Assembly: GCA_015067895.1 (NCBI GenBank)
Contig: SVLP01000016.1
Span: forward strand, 1 to 50,821
Length of the DNA: 50,821 nt
From: Oscillospiraceae bacterium
Lineage (GTDB): Bacteria; Bacillota_A; Clostridia; Oscillospirales; Oscillospiraceae
Reading direction: 5' to 3'
Of this stretch, positions 41,476 through 49,564 are shown one piece after another. Every line of letters begins with the position of its first letter. The stretch's first letter is position 1. Position numbers and translations under genes: made by a program. The notes under the pieces are model-generated. The model was not told the origin of the DNA. It ran no database searches and was given only the letters and a program-made list of their open reading frames with translations.

Positions 41476-42596
41476 AAAACAATAACCTGCTGAGAAACAG
41501 CGGCGTCCAGTCCATGCTCGCATCCCTGATGTGCATCCTGGTCGGCCTGCTGGTTGGCTACATCGCCCTGCTTATCATCAACGCAGAGGGCGCGTGGGAG
41601 GCCATCACCACCATCATCAAGAATTTCTTCTACTATCCCAGCGCACCTGCCCGGATGAAGTATCTGGGCAATACCCTGGTCAAGACCGCACCTCTGCTGA
41701 TGTGCGCCCTGTCCGTGCTCTTCGCCAACAAGGCGGGCCTGTTCAACATCGGTGCTGCCGGTCAGTATGTGGTCGGTGCCGGTGCCTGCCTGTACATGGC
41801 GCTGGCCCTGCAGCTGCCCTGGTGGGTCTGCCTGCTGGGTGCCACCCTGGCCGGTGCCCTGCTGGGCGCTCTGTCCGGCTTCCTGAAGACCAAGTTCAAC
41901 GTCAACGAGGTCATCTCCTGCATCATGTTCAACTGGATCAGCCTGTACTGTGTCAACATGCTGCTGGCCACCGTCAAGGAGTCCACCTCTCCCTACACCC
42001 TGGGCCTGAAGGCCAACGCCCCCCAGGCACTGCTGCCCGGCATGGGGCTTGGTGAGTTCTTCACCAAGAACCAGTACGTGACCATCGCCATCCCCCTGGC
42101 CATCATCGTCGCCATCGGCATCTGGGTGCTTCTGGAGAAGACCAAGCTGGGCTACGAGCTGAAGGCCACCGGCAACAACAAGAATGCCGCCAAGTACGCC
42201 GGCATGAAGGAGAACCGCAACATCGTCCTGACCATGGCCATTGCAGGTGCTCTGGCCGGTATGGCCGCCGCTCTGCTGTACCTGACCGGCTACGAGCAGT
42301 GGTCTACCTCCCAGGCCAATGTCCCCGCCATGGGCTTCAACGGCATTGCCGCTGCCTTCCTGGGCGGCCTGCATCCCATCGGCTCCGTCTTCTCCTCCTT
42401 CTTCATCCAGCACATCACCGCAGGCGGCGCCTACGTCGATAAGACCCTGTACTGCGCCCAGGTCTCTGACTTCATCAGCTCTCTGATTATCTACCTGTGC
42501 GGCTTCGTGCTGTTCATGAAGACTGCCATGAACCGCGGCCTGGATAAGGCGGACGAGAAGCGCAAGGCCAAGACTAACGAAGGAGGTAAGAAGTAA
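41472..42596 (+). CDS. Nucleoside ABC transporter permease 1 (BPD_transp_2)
   Basis: 374 aa with about nine membrane helices, including LASLMCILVGLLVGYIALLII and VTIAIPLAIIVAIGIWVLL. LFANKAGLFNIGAAGQYVVGA and TKLGYELKATGNNKNAAKYAGM (the EAA-like loop contacting the ATPase) are typical of NupP-type permeases. Basic C-terminal tail. Translationally coupled on both sides: ATGA overlap with the ATPase and TAATG with permease 2. Confidence 0.92.
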   Translation: MKNNNLLRNSGVQSMLASLMCILVGLLVGYIALLIINAEGAWEAITTIIKNFFYYPSAPARMKYLGNTLVKTAPLLMCALSVLFANKAGLFNIGAAGQYVVGAGACLYMALALQLPWWVCLLGATLAGALLGALSGFLKTKFNVNEVISCIMFNWISLYCVNMLLATVKESTSPYTLGLKANAPQALLPGMGLGEFFTKNQYVTIAIPLAIIVAIGIWVLLEKTKLGYELKATGNNKNAAKYAGMKENRNIVLTMAIAGALAGMAAALLYLTGYEQWSTSQANVPAMGFNGIAAAFLGGLHPIGSVFSSFFIQHITAGGAYVDKTLYCAQVSDFISSLIIYLCGFVLFMKTAMNRGLDKADEKRKAKTNEGGKK

Positions 42597-43537
42597 TGGC
42601 ACTTCTGATTCAATATACCCTGATCTTTGCCTCCGTTCTGATGCTGGTGGCCTTGGGCGGCTGCTTCTCCGAGCACTCCGGCGTTATCAACATCGGCCTG
42701 GAGGGCATCATGGTCATCGGTGCCCTGGGCGGCGCGCTGATGATGCGCTATCTGCCTGACGGCACCTCTGCCCCCGTCATGATCGTCATGGTCTGCCTGG
42801 CCGCCGTGCTGGCCGGTGCAGTCTACTCCCTGCTGCTGGCTGTTGCCGCCATCAACTTCAACGCGGATCAGACCATCATCGGCACTGCCATGAACATGCT
42901 GGGCACCGCCGCCGCCACCGTCATCGTCAAGGCCCTGAATATGATGGAGGATGTCAACAACGTCTCCTCCACCATCGAGTACGTGGAGCAGAAGAAGGCC
43001 TTCTACTTCAACATCGGCTCCCTGGAGCTGAGCTGGTTCATGGTCATCGCCGTGGCCCTGCTCATCATGAGCCATGTGATCCTGTACAAGACCCGCTTCG
43101 GTCTGCGGCTGTGCGCCTGCGGTGAGCATCCCCAGGCAGCCGACTCCGTGGGCATTAACGTCTACAAGATGCGCTACGCCGGTGTCATCATCTCCGGCAT
43201 CCTGGGTGGTCTGGGCGGCATCGTCTACATCACCTCCGGCGTCTCCGAGTGGAAGTTTGAGAACGGCGTTGCCGGCTTCGGCTTCCTGGCCCTGGCCGTC
43301 ATGATCTTCGGTCAGTGGAAGCCCGTGAACATCGCCCTGGCAGCTCTGCTGTTCGGTCTGATGCGCGCCCTGTCCAATGTCTACGTGGCCTTCGACTTCC
43401 TGGCCGGTCTGAACATCCCCGGCACCGTGTACAACATGCTGCCCTACATCATCTCCCTGGTGGTTCTGATCTTCACCTCCAAGAAGTCCAGAGCGCCCAA
43501 GGCGGAGGGCATCCCCTACGACAAGGGAAGCAGATAA
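42596..43537 (+). CDS. Nucleoside ABC transporter permease 2 (BPD_transp_2)
   Basis: 313 aa, about eight membrane segments. Motifs CFSEHSGVINIGLEGIMVIGALGGAL, NFNADQTIIGTAMNMLGTA, TRFGLRLCACGEHPQAADSVGINV (ATPase-contact loop), and FGFLALAVMIFGQWKPVNIALAALLFG match NupQ-type proteins. Its ATG shares a base with the stop of permease 1, and GGAGG lies in the end of that gene. Last gene of the unit. Confidence 0.92.
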   Translation: MALLIQYTLIFASVLMLVALGGCFSEHSGVINIGLEGIMVIGALGGALMMRYLPDGTSAPVMIVMVCLAAVLAGAVYSLLLAVAAINFNADQTIIGTAMNMLGTAAATVIVKALNMMEDVNNVSSTIEYVEQKKAFYFNIGSLELSWFMVIAVALLIMSHVILYKTRFGLRLCACGEHPQAADSVGINVYKMRYAGVIISGILGGLGGIVYITSGVSEWKFENGVAGFGFLALAVMIFGQWKPVNIALAALLFGLMRALSNVYVAFDFLAGLNIPGTVYNMLPYIISLVVLIFTSKKSRAPKAEGIPYDKGSR

Positions 43538-43552
43538 TCCCCATTCGTCAAA

Positions 43553-43590
43553 ACGCCCCGCAGAAGCTTTCTGCGGGGCGTCTATTTCTT
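43553..43590 (+). terminator. Terminator of the nucleoside ABC operon
   Basis: ACGCCCCGCAGAA/TTCTGCGGGGCGT, 13-bp perfect stem with a 3-nt loop, then CTATTTCTT. Confidence 0.85.
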
Positions 43591-43628
43591 AATAATTCCT
43601 AAGAATCTGCAAATAACAGAAATACCCC

Positions 43629-43657
43629 TTGAAAAGGGGAGAAAACCTTGCTATAAT
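43629..43657 (+). promoter_or_regulatory. Promoter of the LCP gene
   Basis: -35 TTGAAA (43629-43634), 17-bp spacer, -10 TATAAT (43652-43657). Confidence 0.85.
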
Positions 43658-43709
43658 GTCCAATAGTACGCTTTTAAGCGAAAATACAGAATATTTTGGA
43701 GGCACTTGC

Positions 43710-44765
43710 ATGGCGCAGGAAGAGTTTGAGAAGCTGCCCGAAGAAGGGCAGAAGAAAAAGAAGAAAAGCGGCTGCCTGATCGCACTGATCGTGGTATTGG
43801 CACTGGTGCTGGTGCTTCTGATCGCGGCGGCCCTCGGTATGAACTACATCTTCGGACGGCTGGGCCGTTTTGAGAACCCCACCCCCGGTGAGACCGTGGG
43901 CATGATCGCCGACGAGACCGAGACCGACCCCCTGGAGAATGTGGAGGGTCTGGAGACCATGGACGCCACCGACGTCACCTTTGAGACGGTGGATGTGCTG
44001 GAGGGCAATGTGGTCAACATCATGCTCATCGGCCAGGATCGCCGCCCCGGCGAGGAGCGGGCCCGTTCCGACTCCATGATCCTGGTGACCATGAACAAGG
44101 ATAAGGGCACCATCCAGCTGACCTCCTTCATGCGCGACCTTTACGTGCAGATTCCCGGCTATGTGGACACCCGCCTGAATGCGGCCTACCGCTACGGCGG
44201 CGTGGAGCTGATGAACGAGACCTTCAAGGTCAATTTCGGTCTGCAGATCGACGGCAATGTCATGGTGGACTTCGACGAATTTACCGAAATCATTGAGATC
44301 CTTGGCGGCGTCACTCTGGAGATCTCCAGCGAAGAGGCCAGCTACATGAACAGCCATTCCGACAACCACTTCAGCAAGGGCCGGAATTACATGAATGCCG
44401 AGGATGCGCTGGCCTTCACCCGGATGCGTTACGCGGCGGGCGGCGACTATGGCCGTACCGACCGGCAGCGCCGGGTCATCATGGCCATCGCAGAGTCCCT
44501 GCGGGATGCGGATCTGGTGACCATCTTCAATCTGATCGACCAGATCCTGCCCCACATCGTCACCAACCTGACCGACGCCCAGATCATCGAGTACGCCACC
44601 ACGGGCCTGGGCATCCTGGGCAGCGGCGGTGAGATGCAGACCTTCCGGATCCCCCAGGATGACGCCCACAGACAGGCCAACATCCGGGGCATGGCCGTCC
44701 TGGTTCCCGACCTGGAGATGTGCCGCGAGGATCTGCGGGAGTTCATCTACGACAGCGAAAACTAA
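43710..44765 (+). CDS. LytR-CpsA-Psr (LCP) family cell-wall polymer ligase
   Basis: 351 aa. LCP proteins attach teichoic-acid-like or capsule polymers to peptidoglycan outside the membrane. A lysine-rich cytosolic start (EEGQKKKKKSG) leads into one helix (LIALIVVLALVLVLLIAAAL, about residues 22-42). The LCP domain holds the conserved NIMLIGQDRRPGEERARSDSMILVTMN, TSFMRDLYVQIPG, RLNAAYRYGGVELM, and DALAFTRMRYAAGGDYGRTDRQRRVI with its Arg/Asp cluster. ATG 43710 has GGAGG 7 nt ahead, and an upstream frame lies in the promoter. Could share a polymer with the MBOAT pair, which is only a guess. Confidence 0.93.
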   Translation: MAQEEFEKLPEEGQKKKKKSGCLIALIVVLALVLVLLIAAALGMNYIFGRLGRFENPTPGETVGMIADETETDPLENVEGLETMDATDVTFETVDVLEGNVVNIMLIGQDRRPGEERARSDSMILVTMNKDKGTIQLTSFMRDLYVQIPGYVDTRLNAAYRYGGVELMNETFKVNFGLQIDGNVMVDFDEFTEIIEILGGVTLEISSEEASYMNSHSDNHFSKGRNYMNAEDALAFTRMRYAAGGDYGRTDRQRRVIMAIAESLRDADLVTIFNLIDQILPHIVTNLTDAQIIEYATTGLGILGSGGEMQTFRIPQDDAHRQANIRGMAVLVPDLEMCREDLREFIYDSEN

Positions 44766-44773
44766 ACTGCAAA

Positions 44774-44810
44774 GACCCGCAAGCGTCAAGCTTGCGGGTC
44801 ATCTTTTTTT
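44774..44810 (+). terminator. Terminator between the convergent LCP and TraX-like genes
   Basis: GACCCGCAAGC/GCTTGCGGGTC stem then ATCTTTTTTT for the rightward transcript. The leftward side has no U-run, so it mainly serves the LCP gene. Confidence 0.85.
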
Positions 44811-45471
44811 ACATCAGCCCCAAAATCAGCATATGCAGGGGATAGAAGGCATAGGAGCCGTACTGGAGCCACTTGCCGCCCCGGCCCTTTTCGCCGCTGT
44901 AGAGGGCGATGGGGAGGAAGGCCAGGATGGCGAAGGCCTGCACCGGGAACTCCAGAGTGCCGAGGGGGATGAACTGCCCCTCGTAGCCGAACCAGTTGAT
45001 GAGGATCAGGAAGATCAGCTGCAGGAGCTTCTGCCCCCGGAACACATGGAACATCAGCACCGACGCAACGCCCAGCAGGCCGTAGTCCGGGAAGGTCAGG
45101 ATGCCCGCCAGACCGAGGAGGGGGAACTGCCACCACTTCCGCCGATCCCAGGCCCGACAGGCCAGCAGACCAAGCAGGAGCGTGAGCATCACGTTCTGGT
45201 GGAGGGGGAAGATGGGGGAGCCGATAATCATCAGATTGAAGGGGATCTCGGAGATGGCGGCGAAGATGGCCAGCCGCTTGCAGTAGCCCTTAAAATCGTG
45301 GGTGTGGTGGTAACCTTCCGCCGCCTGAAAGGCAAAGATGGGGAAGGCCATGCGGCCGAGATAGGTCATCCAGTCATTGCCCGGGACGACGGTGCCCCAG
45401 AGATGATCCAGGAGCATCAGGAACAGGGCGAGGATGCGCAGATGGGCGGCGGTGAGAAAGGTTTTTTTCAT
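44809..45471 (-). CDS. TraX-family membrane protein
   Basis: 220 aa, about seven helices. LTAAHLRILALFLMLLDHLWG, YLGRMAFPIFAFQAAEGYHHTHDFKGYCKRL and AISEIPFNLM are family signatures; the C-terminus reads YGSYAFYPLHMLIL. TraX proteins resemble membrane acyltransferases; in F plasmid TraX acetylates pilin, while chromosomal members lack a known substrate. The ATG at 45471 is 8 nt from GGGAG, which lies in the last codons of the upstream small gene, so translation is coupled. The ATG three bases earlier is possible. Confidence 0.88.
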   Translation of the reverse strand: MKKTFLTAAHLRILALFLMLLDHLWGTVVPGNDWMTYLGRMAFPIFAFQAAEGYHHTHDFKGYCKRLAIFAAISEIPFNLMIIGSPIFPLHQNVMLTLLLGLLACRAWDRRKWWQFPLLGLAGILTFPDYGLLGVASVLMFHVFRGQKLLQLIFLILINWFGYEGQFIPLGTLEFPVQAFAILAFLPIALYSGEKGRGGKWLQYGSYAFYPLHMLILGLM

Positions 45472-45475
45472 CATA

Positions 45476-45805
45476 TCAGCTCCCATCATAGGTGGTGCAG
45501 CCCGCGTCCGCGACCTGGCGGCACAGCTTGTGGAAACGGTCGATAGCAGCGGGGCGGAAGATACCGCGCTTTGGAAAGATGATGTGGGTGGTCAGCGGGG
45601 CAGTGTAGAATGCGATGGAGGGATCGGAGCCGCTGACATCCCGCTCGCCCACGCATTTTCCACTGCCGCCGTGGATGCTGTGGAAATTGGCGGCGCAGTC
45701 GGCAAAATCGATGAACTGCCCCGTGGACAGGGTGATGCCCTTGTCCGTGACCGAGACAATGTCGGAATCGGGATAGGCGTTGTAGTCGTCGAATCGGATA
45801 TTCAT
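45476..45805 (-). CDS. Small soluble protein upstream of the TraX-like gene, unknown
   Basis: 109 aa, not recognised. No membrane segment or signal. It opens with MNIRFDDYNAYPDSDIVSVTDKGITL and has a Cys/His-containing stretch DCAANFHSIHGGSGKCVGERD and a later HIIFPKRGIF...HKLCRQVADAGC, four Cys and four His in total, so metal binding is conceivable. AAGGAG is 6 nt before the ATG and a consensus promoter lies upstream, which supports it as a real gene. Its stop overlaps the ribosome region of the TraX-like gene. Confidence 0.68.
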   Translation of the reverse strand: MNIRFDDYNAYPDSDIVSVTDKGITLSTGQFIDFADCAANFHSIHGGSGKCVGERDVSGSDPSIAFYTAPLTTHIIFPKRGIFRPAAIDRFHKLCRQVADAGCTTYDGS

Positions 45806-45829
45806 GGCGTACTCCTTTCTGTTTTTTAC

Positions 45830-45858
45830 AGTATCTCATAAAAAATACAGACTGTCAA
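45830..45858 (-). promoter_or_regulatory. Promoter of the small-gene/TraX operon
   Basis: -35 TTGACA (45853-45858), 17-bp spacer, -10 GATACT (45830-45835), minus strand, 25 bp before the ATG. Confidence 0.8.
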
Positions 45859-45867
45859 TCAAAGACC

Positions 45868-46166
45868 GTAGGACGGGCGGCATGCCCCCGCCGACGATCT
45901 TTGATAACTGCCTGAGCAGGCCAGAAGAACCGGGTTTGATTACGATGTCATTGCGAGCCCGTAAGGGCGCACCCCAGGGTGGCCTCTCTTGCCCCTTCGG
46001 GGCAATTCACCTTCTGGCAATCTCCTGGTACGGCGTTCAGATTCGTACAGTTTCCCAGGAGATTGCCACGCCTTCGGCTCGCAATGACATGGTAGTGGGA
46101 AGCTGCCCCTCCTGATTTGATTGTGGAAGTCATCCAAGCTGGCCGGCGGGGGCATGCCGTCCACTC
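45868..46166. repeat. Class 2 composite palindrome, copy C, with a 45-bp inner insertion
   Basis: Left hairpin GTAGGACGGGCGGCATGCCC, arm CCAGAAGAACC, core TGTCATTGCGAG (45946) to CTCGCAATGACA (46089), right hairpin GGCCGGCGGGGGCATGCC. The core is 144 bp against about 100-105 in other copies because 45970-46014 (CACCCCAGGGTGG...TTGCCCCTTCGGGGCAA...) interrupts the left half. This element makes up most of the 438-bp gap; the rest is two promoters. Confidence 0.86.
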
Positions 46167-46182
46167 TGCGGGAAAAATCTTC

Positions 46183-46211
46183 TTGCATCCAGCCGCCAAC
46201 CGCGCTACAAT
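46183..46211 (+). promoter_or_regulatory. Promoter of the fumarase genes
   Basis: -35 TTGCAT (46183-46188), 17-bp spacer, -10 TACAAT (46206-46211), 32 bp before the ATG. Confidence 0.78.
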
Positions 46212-46243
46212 AGACCCTATCTTTTGACGAAAGAGGGAAGCAT

Positions 46244-47086
46244 ATGCGAGAACTGGATGTGTCCGTCGTCCGGGACACGGTGGCGCGGCTTTGTGTGGAA
46301 GCCAATACCCATCTGCCGGAGGATGTGAAAAAAGCCATTGGCGAATTCCGGGAGAAGGAGGACTGGGACATCGCGAAGGGTGTCCTGGAGAATATCGTAG
46401 AGAATTACAGGATCGCGGACAGCGAGAACGTGCCCATCTGCCAGGATACGGGCATGGCCTGTGTGTTTCTGGAGGTGGGGCAGGATGTCCATTTCGTGGG
46501 CGGCGGGTTGTACGACGCGGTGAACGAGGGTGTCCGCCGGGGCTATACCGAGGGCTACCTGCGCAAATCCGTAGTGGCTGACCCCATCCGCCGGGGCAAC
46601 ACCGGCGACAACACCCCGGCTATGATCTACACGGACATCGTTCCCGGTGATAAAGTGAAAATCACCGTGGGCCCCAAGGGCTTCGGCAGCGAGAACATGA
46701 GCGCGGTGAAGATGCTCAAGCCTTCCGACGGGCTGGAGGGCATCAAGAAGTTCATCCTGGACACCGTGGAGCGTGCCGGCCCCAATCCCTGTCCGCCCAT
46801 GGTGGTGGGCGTGGGCATCGGCGGCACCTTCGACAAGGCGGCGTACCTGGCGAAAAAGGCACTGATGCGCCCGCTGGATGTCCGGAATCCCGACCCCTAT
46901 TATGGGGAGCTGGAGGTTGAATTGCTTGAAAAAATCAACAAGCTCGGCATCGGCCCCCAGGGCTTCGGCGGCCTGACCACCGCATTGGGTCTGAATATTG
47001 AAGTGTTTCCCACCCACATTGCCGGGATGCCCTGCGCCGTCAACATCGGCTGCCACGCCACCCGGCATAAGACGGAGGTGCTGTAA
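46244..47086 (+). CDS. Class I fumarate hydratase alpha subunit
   Basis: 280 aa. Iron-sulfur hydratase interconverting malate and fumarate; the tartrate dehydratase alpha chain is the close alternative. Cluster cysteines are in VPICQDTGMACVF (about residue 66), the NPCPPMVVGVGIGGTFDKAA segment and the C-terminal NIGCHATRHK. Other family parts: RRGNTGDNTPAMIYTDIVPGDKVKITVGPKGFGSENMS. Oxygen-labile 4Fe-4S enzyme, in keeping with an anaerobe. The beta subunit gene starts at the next base. Confidence 0.93.
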   Translation: MRELDVSVVRDTVARLCVEANTHLPEDVKKAIGEFREKEDWDIAKGVLENIVENYRIADSENVPICQDTGMACVFLEVGQDVHFVGGGLYDAVNEGVRRGYTEGYLRKSVVADPIRRGNTGDNTPAMIYTDIVPGDKVKITVGPKGFGSENMSAVKMLKPSDGLEGIKKFILDTVERAGPNPCPPMVVGVGIGGTFDKAAYLAKKALMRPLDVRNPDPYYGELEVELLEKINKLGIGPQGFGGLTTALGLNIEVFPTHIAGMPCAVNIGCHATRHKTEVL

Positions 47087-47650
47087 ATGGTGTATCATAT
47101 CACACTGCCCCTGACGGAGGAAATCGCCCGAACCCTCCGGGCGGGCGACACGGTATACCTGACCGGCGAAGTTTACACCTCCCGGGATGCGGGCCACAAG
47201 CGGATGTGCGACTCCCTTAGCAGGGGAGTCCCTCTGCCCTTCGATCCGATGGACGCCACCATCTACTACGTGGGCCCCAGCCCCGCCCGCCCCGGCCGGG
47301 TCATCGGCTCCGCGGGCCCCACCACCTCCGGCCGTATGGATGCCTACGCGCCCACCCTGCTGGCCCAGGGGGCCAGGGGCATGATCGGCAAGGGTGCCCG
47401 GTCGCCGGAGGTCATCGAAGCCATGAAGGAGTATTGCGGTGTTTACTTCGGTGCCATCGGTGGCGCAGGCGCGCTGCTGGCGAAATGCATCAAAAAATGC
47501 GAGCTGGTGGCCTGGGAGGATCTCCAGTCCGAGGCCCTGCGCAGGCTCTGGGTGGAGGATATGCCCCTGGTGGTGGTCATCGACTGCGAGGGGAATGACC
47601 TTTACGAGCAGGGGAGAGCGGCCTATCTGGCCAGCAAAGAATGCGTGTAG
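47087..47650 (+). CDS. Class I fumarate hydratase beta subunit
   Basis: 187 aa. Supplies the substrate-binding swivel domain: LTGEVYTSRDAGHKRMCD, ATIYYVGPSPARPGRVIGSAGPTTSGRMDAY, MIGKGARSPEVIEAMKEY, FGAIGGAGALLAKCIKKCELV. In E. coli FumA this part is fused to the alpha part; two-gene forms are common in Clostridia and archaea. Begins directly after the alpha stop (TAAATG). Its TAG stop is formed by the GTAGGG edge of the repeat that follows. Confidence 0.93.
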   Translation: MVYHITLPLTEEIARTLRAGDTVYLTGEVYTSRDAGHKRMCDSLSRGVPLPFDPMDATIYYVGPSPARPGRVIGSAGPTTSGRMDAYAPTLLAQGARGMIGKGARSPEVIEAMKEYCGVYFGAIGGAGALLAKCIKKCELVAWEDLQSEALRRLWVEDMPLVVVIDCEGNDLYEQGRAAYLASKECV

Positions 47651-47912
47651 GGCGTGTGGCATCGCCCACGCCGACCAACTATGACAATCGTCCAGCCCCA
47701 AGCAGAAGCACCAGCCGGAGAATACCATGTCATTGCGAGGAGCCGAAGGCGACGTGGCAATCTCCTGCGGGATTGTGGCAGTTTGAACTGCTGTGGCAGG
47801 AGATTGCCACGGCCTGTGGCCTCGCAATGACAGAGGTGACTTTTGGCGGATACTTCTGCAGTTATCCGGGCAAGTATCTGACCTGGTCGGCGGGGTCATG
47901 ACCCCGCCCTAC
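47647..47912. repeat. Class 2 composite palindrome, copy D
   Basis: Outer left hairpin GTAGGGCGTGTGGCATCGCCCACGCC, arm AGCAGAAGCACC, core TGTCATTGCGAG (47728) to CTCGCAATGACA (47832), and outer right hairpin GGCGGGGTCATGACCCCGCCCTAC. It is the most complete copy and fills the 335-bp gap between the fumarase genes and guaB with the guaB terminator. Confidence 0.9.
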
Positions 47913-47930
47913 AAAGTGGAAACGGATCAT

Positions 47931-47963
47931 AAAAACAGCGGCAAGCATTTCGCTTGCCGCTGT
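47931..47963 (-). terminator. Terminator of guaB
   Basis: Minus-strand ACAGCGGCAAGC/GCTTGCCGCTGT stem, 5-nt loop, then TTTTATG; 22 bp past the stop. Confidence 0.86.
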
Positions 47964-47985
47964 CAATTTTACGGAAGGTCCCGGC

Positions 47986-49479
47986 TTACTTGTTGCGCAG
48001 GGTGACGTCGTGGGCGCCGCCCTCGACGATGGAGACGGAGGAGACCAGAGTCAGCTTGGCATCGCGCATCAGGTCGGGGATGTTGGTGACGCCGACGTTG
48101 CACATGGTGGACTTGACCTTGTACATGGAGGCCTCCACGTTGTCGTGCAGGGAACCGGCGTAGGTGACGTAGGAGTCAACGCCCTCCTCGAAGTTCAGCT
48201 TGCTGGCGCCGCCCAGGTCGTAGCGCTGCCAGTTGCGGGCGCGGTTGGAGCCCTCGCCCCAGTACTCCTTCATGTAGGCGCCGCCGATCATGACCTTGTT
48301 GGTGGGGGACTCGTCGAAGCGGGCGAAGTAGCGGCCCAGCATCAGGAAGTCGGCACCCATGGCCAGAGCCAGGGTCATGTGGTAGTCGTGGACGATGCCG
48401 CCGTCGGAGCAGATGGGCACGTAGATGCCGGTGTTGCGGAAGTACTCGTCACGGGCAGCTGCCACGTCGATGACAGCGGAGGCCTGACCGCGGCCGATGC
48501 CCTTGGTCTCACGGGTGATGCAGATGGAGCCGCCGCCGATACCGACCTTGACGAAGTCTGCGCCTGCGTTGGCCAGGAACAGGAAGCCGTCGCGGTCGAC
48601 GACGTTGCCGGCACCGATCTTGACGGTGTCGCCGTAGTGCTCGCGAACCCAGGCGATGGTCTTGGCCTGCCAGCAGGTGTAGCCCTCAGAGGAGTCGATG
48701 ACCAGAACGTCAACACCGGCGTTGATCAAAGCGGGAACGCGGGTGGCGTAGTCGCGGGTGTTGATGCCGGCGCCCACCAGGTAGCGCTTCTTCTCATCCA
48801 GCAGCTCCAGGGGGTTCTCCTTGTGGGAGGCGTAGTCCTTGCGGAAGACGAAGTACATCAGACGGTCGTCATCATCGACGATGGGCAGGGAGTTCAGCTT
48901 GTTCTCCCAGATGATGTCGTTGGCTTCCTTCAGGGTGGTGGACTTGGGAGCGGTGACCAGCTTCTCACGGGGAGTCATGAAGTCAGCGACCTTGTCCTCG
49001 GGGTTCATGCGGGAGACCCGGTAGTCGCGGCTGGAGACGATGCCCAGCAGCTTACCGTTGGCGGTGCCGTCCTCGGTGATGGCCACGGTGGAGAAGCCGT
49101 TGCGATCCTTCAGAGCCAGCACGTCGGCCAGGGTATTGTCGGGGGTCAGGTTGGAGGCAGAGGTGACGAAACCGGCCTTGTAGCCCTTGACCCGGGCGAC
49201 CATGGCGGCCTGATCCTCGATGGACTGGGAGCCGTAGATGAAGCTGATGCCGCCCTCCTTGGCCAGGGCGATGGCCAGGGTATCATTGGAGACGGACTGC
49301 ATGACGGCGGAGGTCATGGGGATGTTCAGGGACAGTGCGGGCTCCTCCACACCCTTGCGGTACTTGACCAGGGGGGTGCGCAGGGAAACGTTGCTGGGGA
49401 TGCACTCCTCGGAAGTGTAACCGGGGATCAGCAGGTACTCGCTGAAGGTGCGGCTGGGCTCGTTGACGAAATGGGCCAT
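47986..49479 (-). CDS. guaB: IMP dehydrogenase
   Basis: 497 aa. Oxidises IMP to XMP with NAD, the first step to GMP. TIM barrel interrupted by two CBS domains (residues about 100-225: [19 protein letters not shown] and [23 protein letters not shown]). The catalytic loop [13 protein letters not shown] holds the Cys; [44 protein letters not shown] and [31 protein letters not shown] complete the active site. Several motifs differ from common GuaB ([10 protein letters not shown] in place of GPGSICTTR), a divergent clostridial form. AAGGAGG before the ATG. Confidence 0.93.
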   Translation of the reverse strand: MAHFVNEPSRTFSEYLLIPGYTSEECIPSNVSLRTPLVKYRKGVEEPALSLNIPMTSAVMQSVSNDTLAIALAKEGGISFIYGSQSIEDQAAMVARVKGYKAGFVTSASNLTPDNTLADVLALKDRNGFSTVAITEDGTANGKLLGIVSSRDYRVSRMNPEDKVADFMTPREKLVTAPKSTTLKEANDIIWENKLNSLPIVDDDDRLMYFVFRKDYASHKENPLELLDEKKRYLVGAGINTRDYATRVPALINAGVDVLVIDSSEGYTCWQAKTIAWVREHYGDTVKIGAGNVVDRDGFLFLANAGADFVKVGIGGGSICITRETKGIGRGQASAVIDVAAARDEYFRNTGIYVPICSDGGIVHDYHMTLALAMGADFLMLGRYFARFDESPTNKVMIGGAYMKEYWGEGSNRARNWQRYDLGGASKLNFEEGVDSYVTYAGSLHDNVEASMYKVKSTMCNVGVTNIPDLMRDAKLTLVSSVSIVEGGAHDVTLRNK

Positions 49480-49534
49480 TGGACAGTTCCTCCTTAAATA
49501 TTCAGTCGGTATATGGTGAAAAATGATTTTTACG

Positions 49535-49564
49535 ATTATACAGCAGAACCCTCGCCGCTGTCAA
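49535..49564 (-). promoter_or_regulatory. Promoter of guaB overlapping the end of the YitT gene
   Basis: -35 TTGACA (49559-49564), 18-bp spacer, -10 TATAAT (49535-49540). The TAA stop of the upstream gene is part of the -10. Confidence 0.82.

Noticed and set aside
16883..47832. Recurrent ATTGCGAG elements as tRNA or small RNA genes
   Set aside because: They lack anticodon, T-loop and acceptor features, are symmetric about a centre, and have no consistent promoter.
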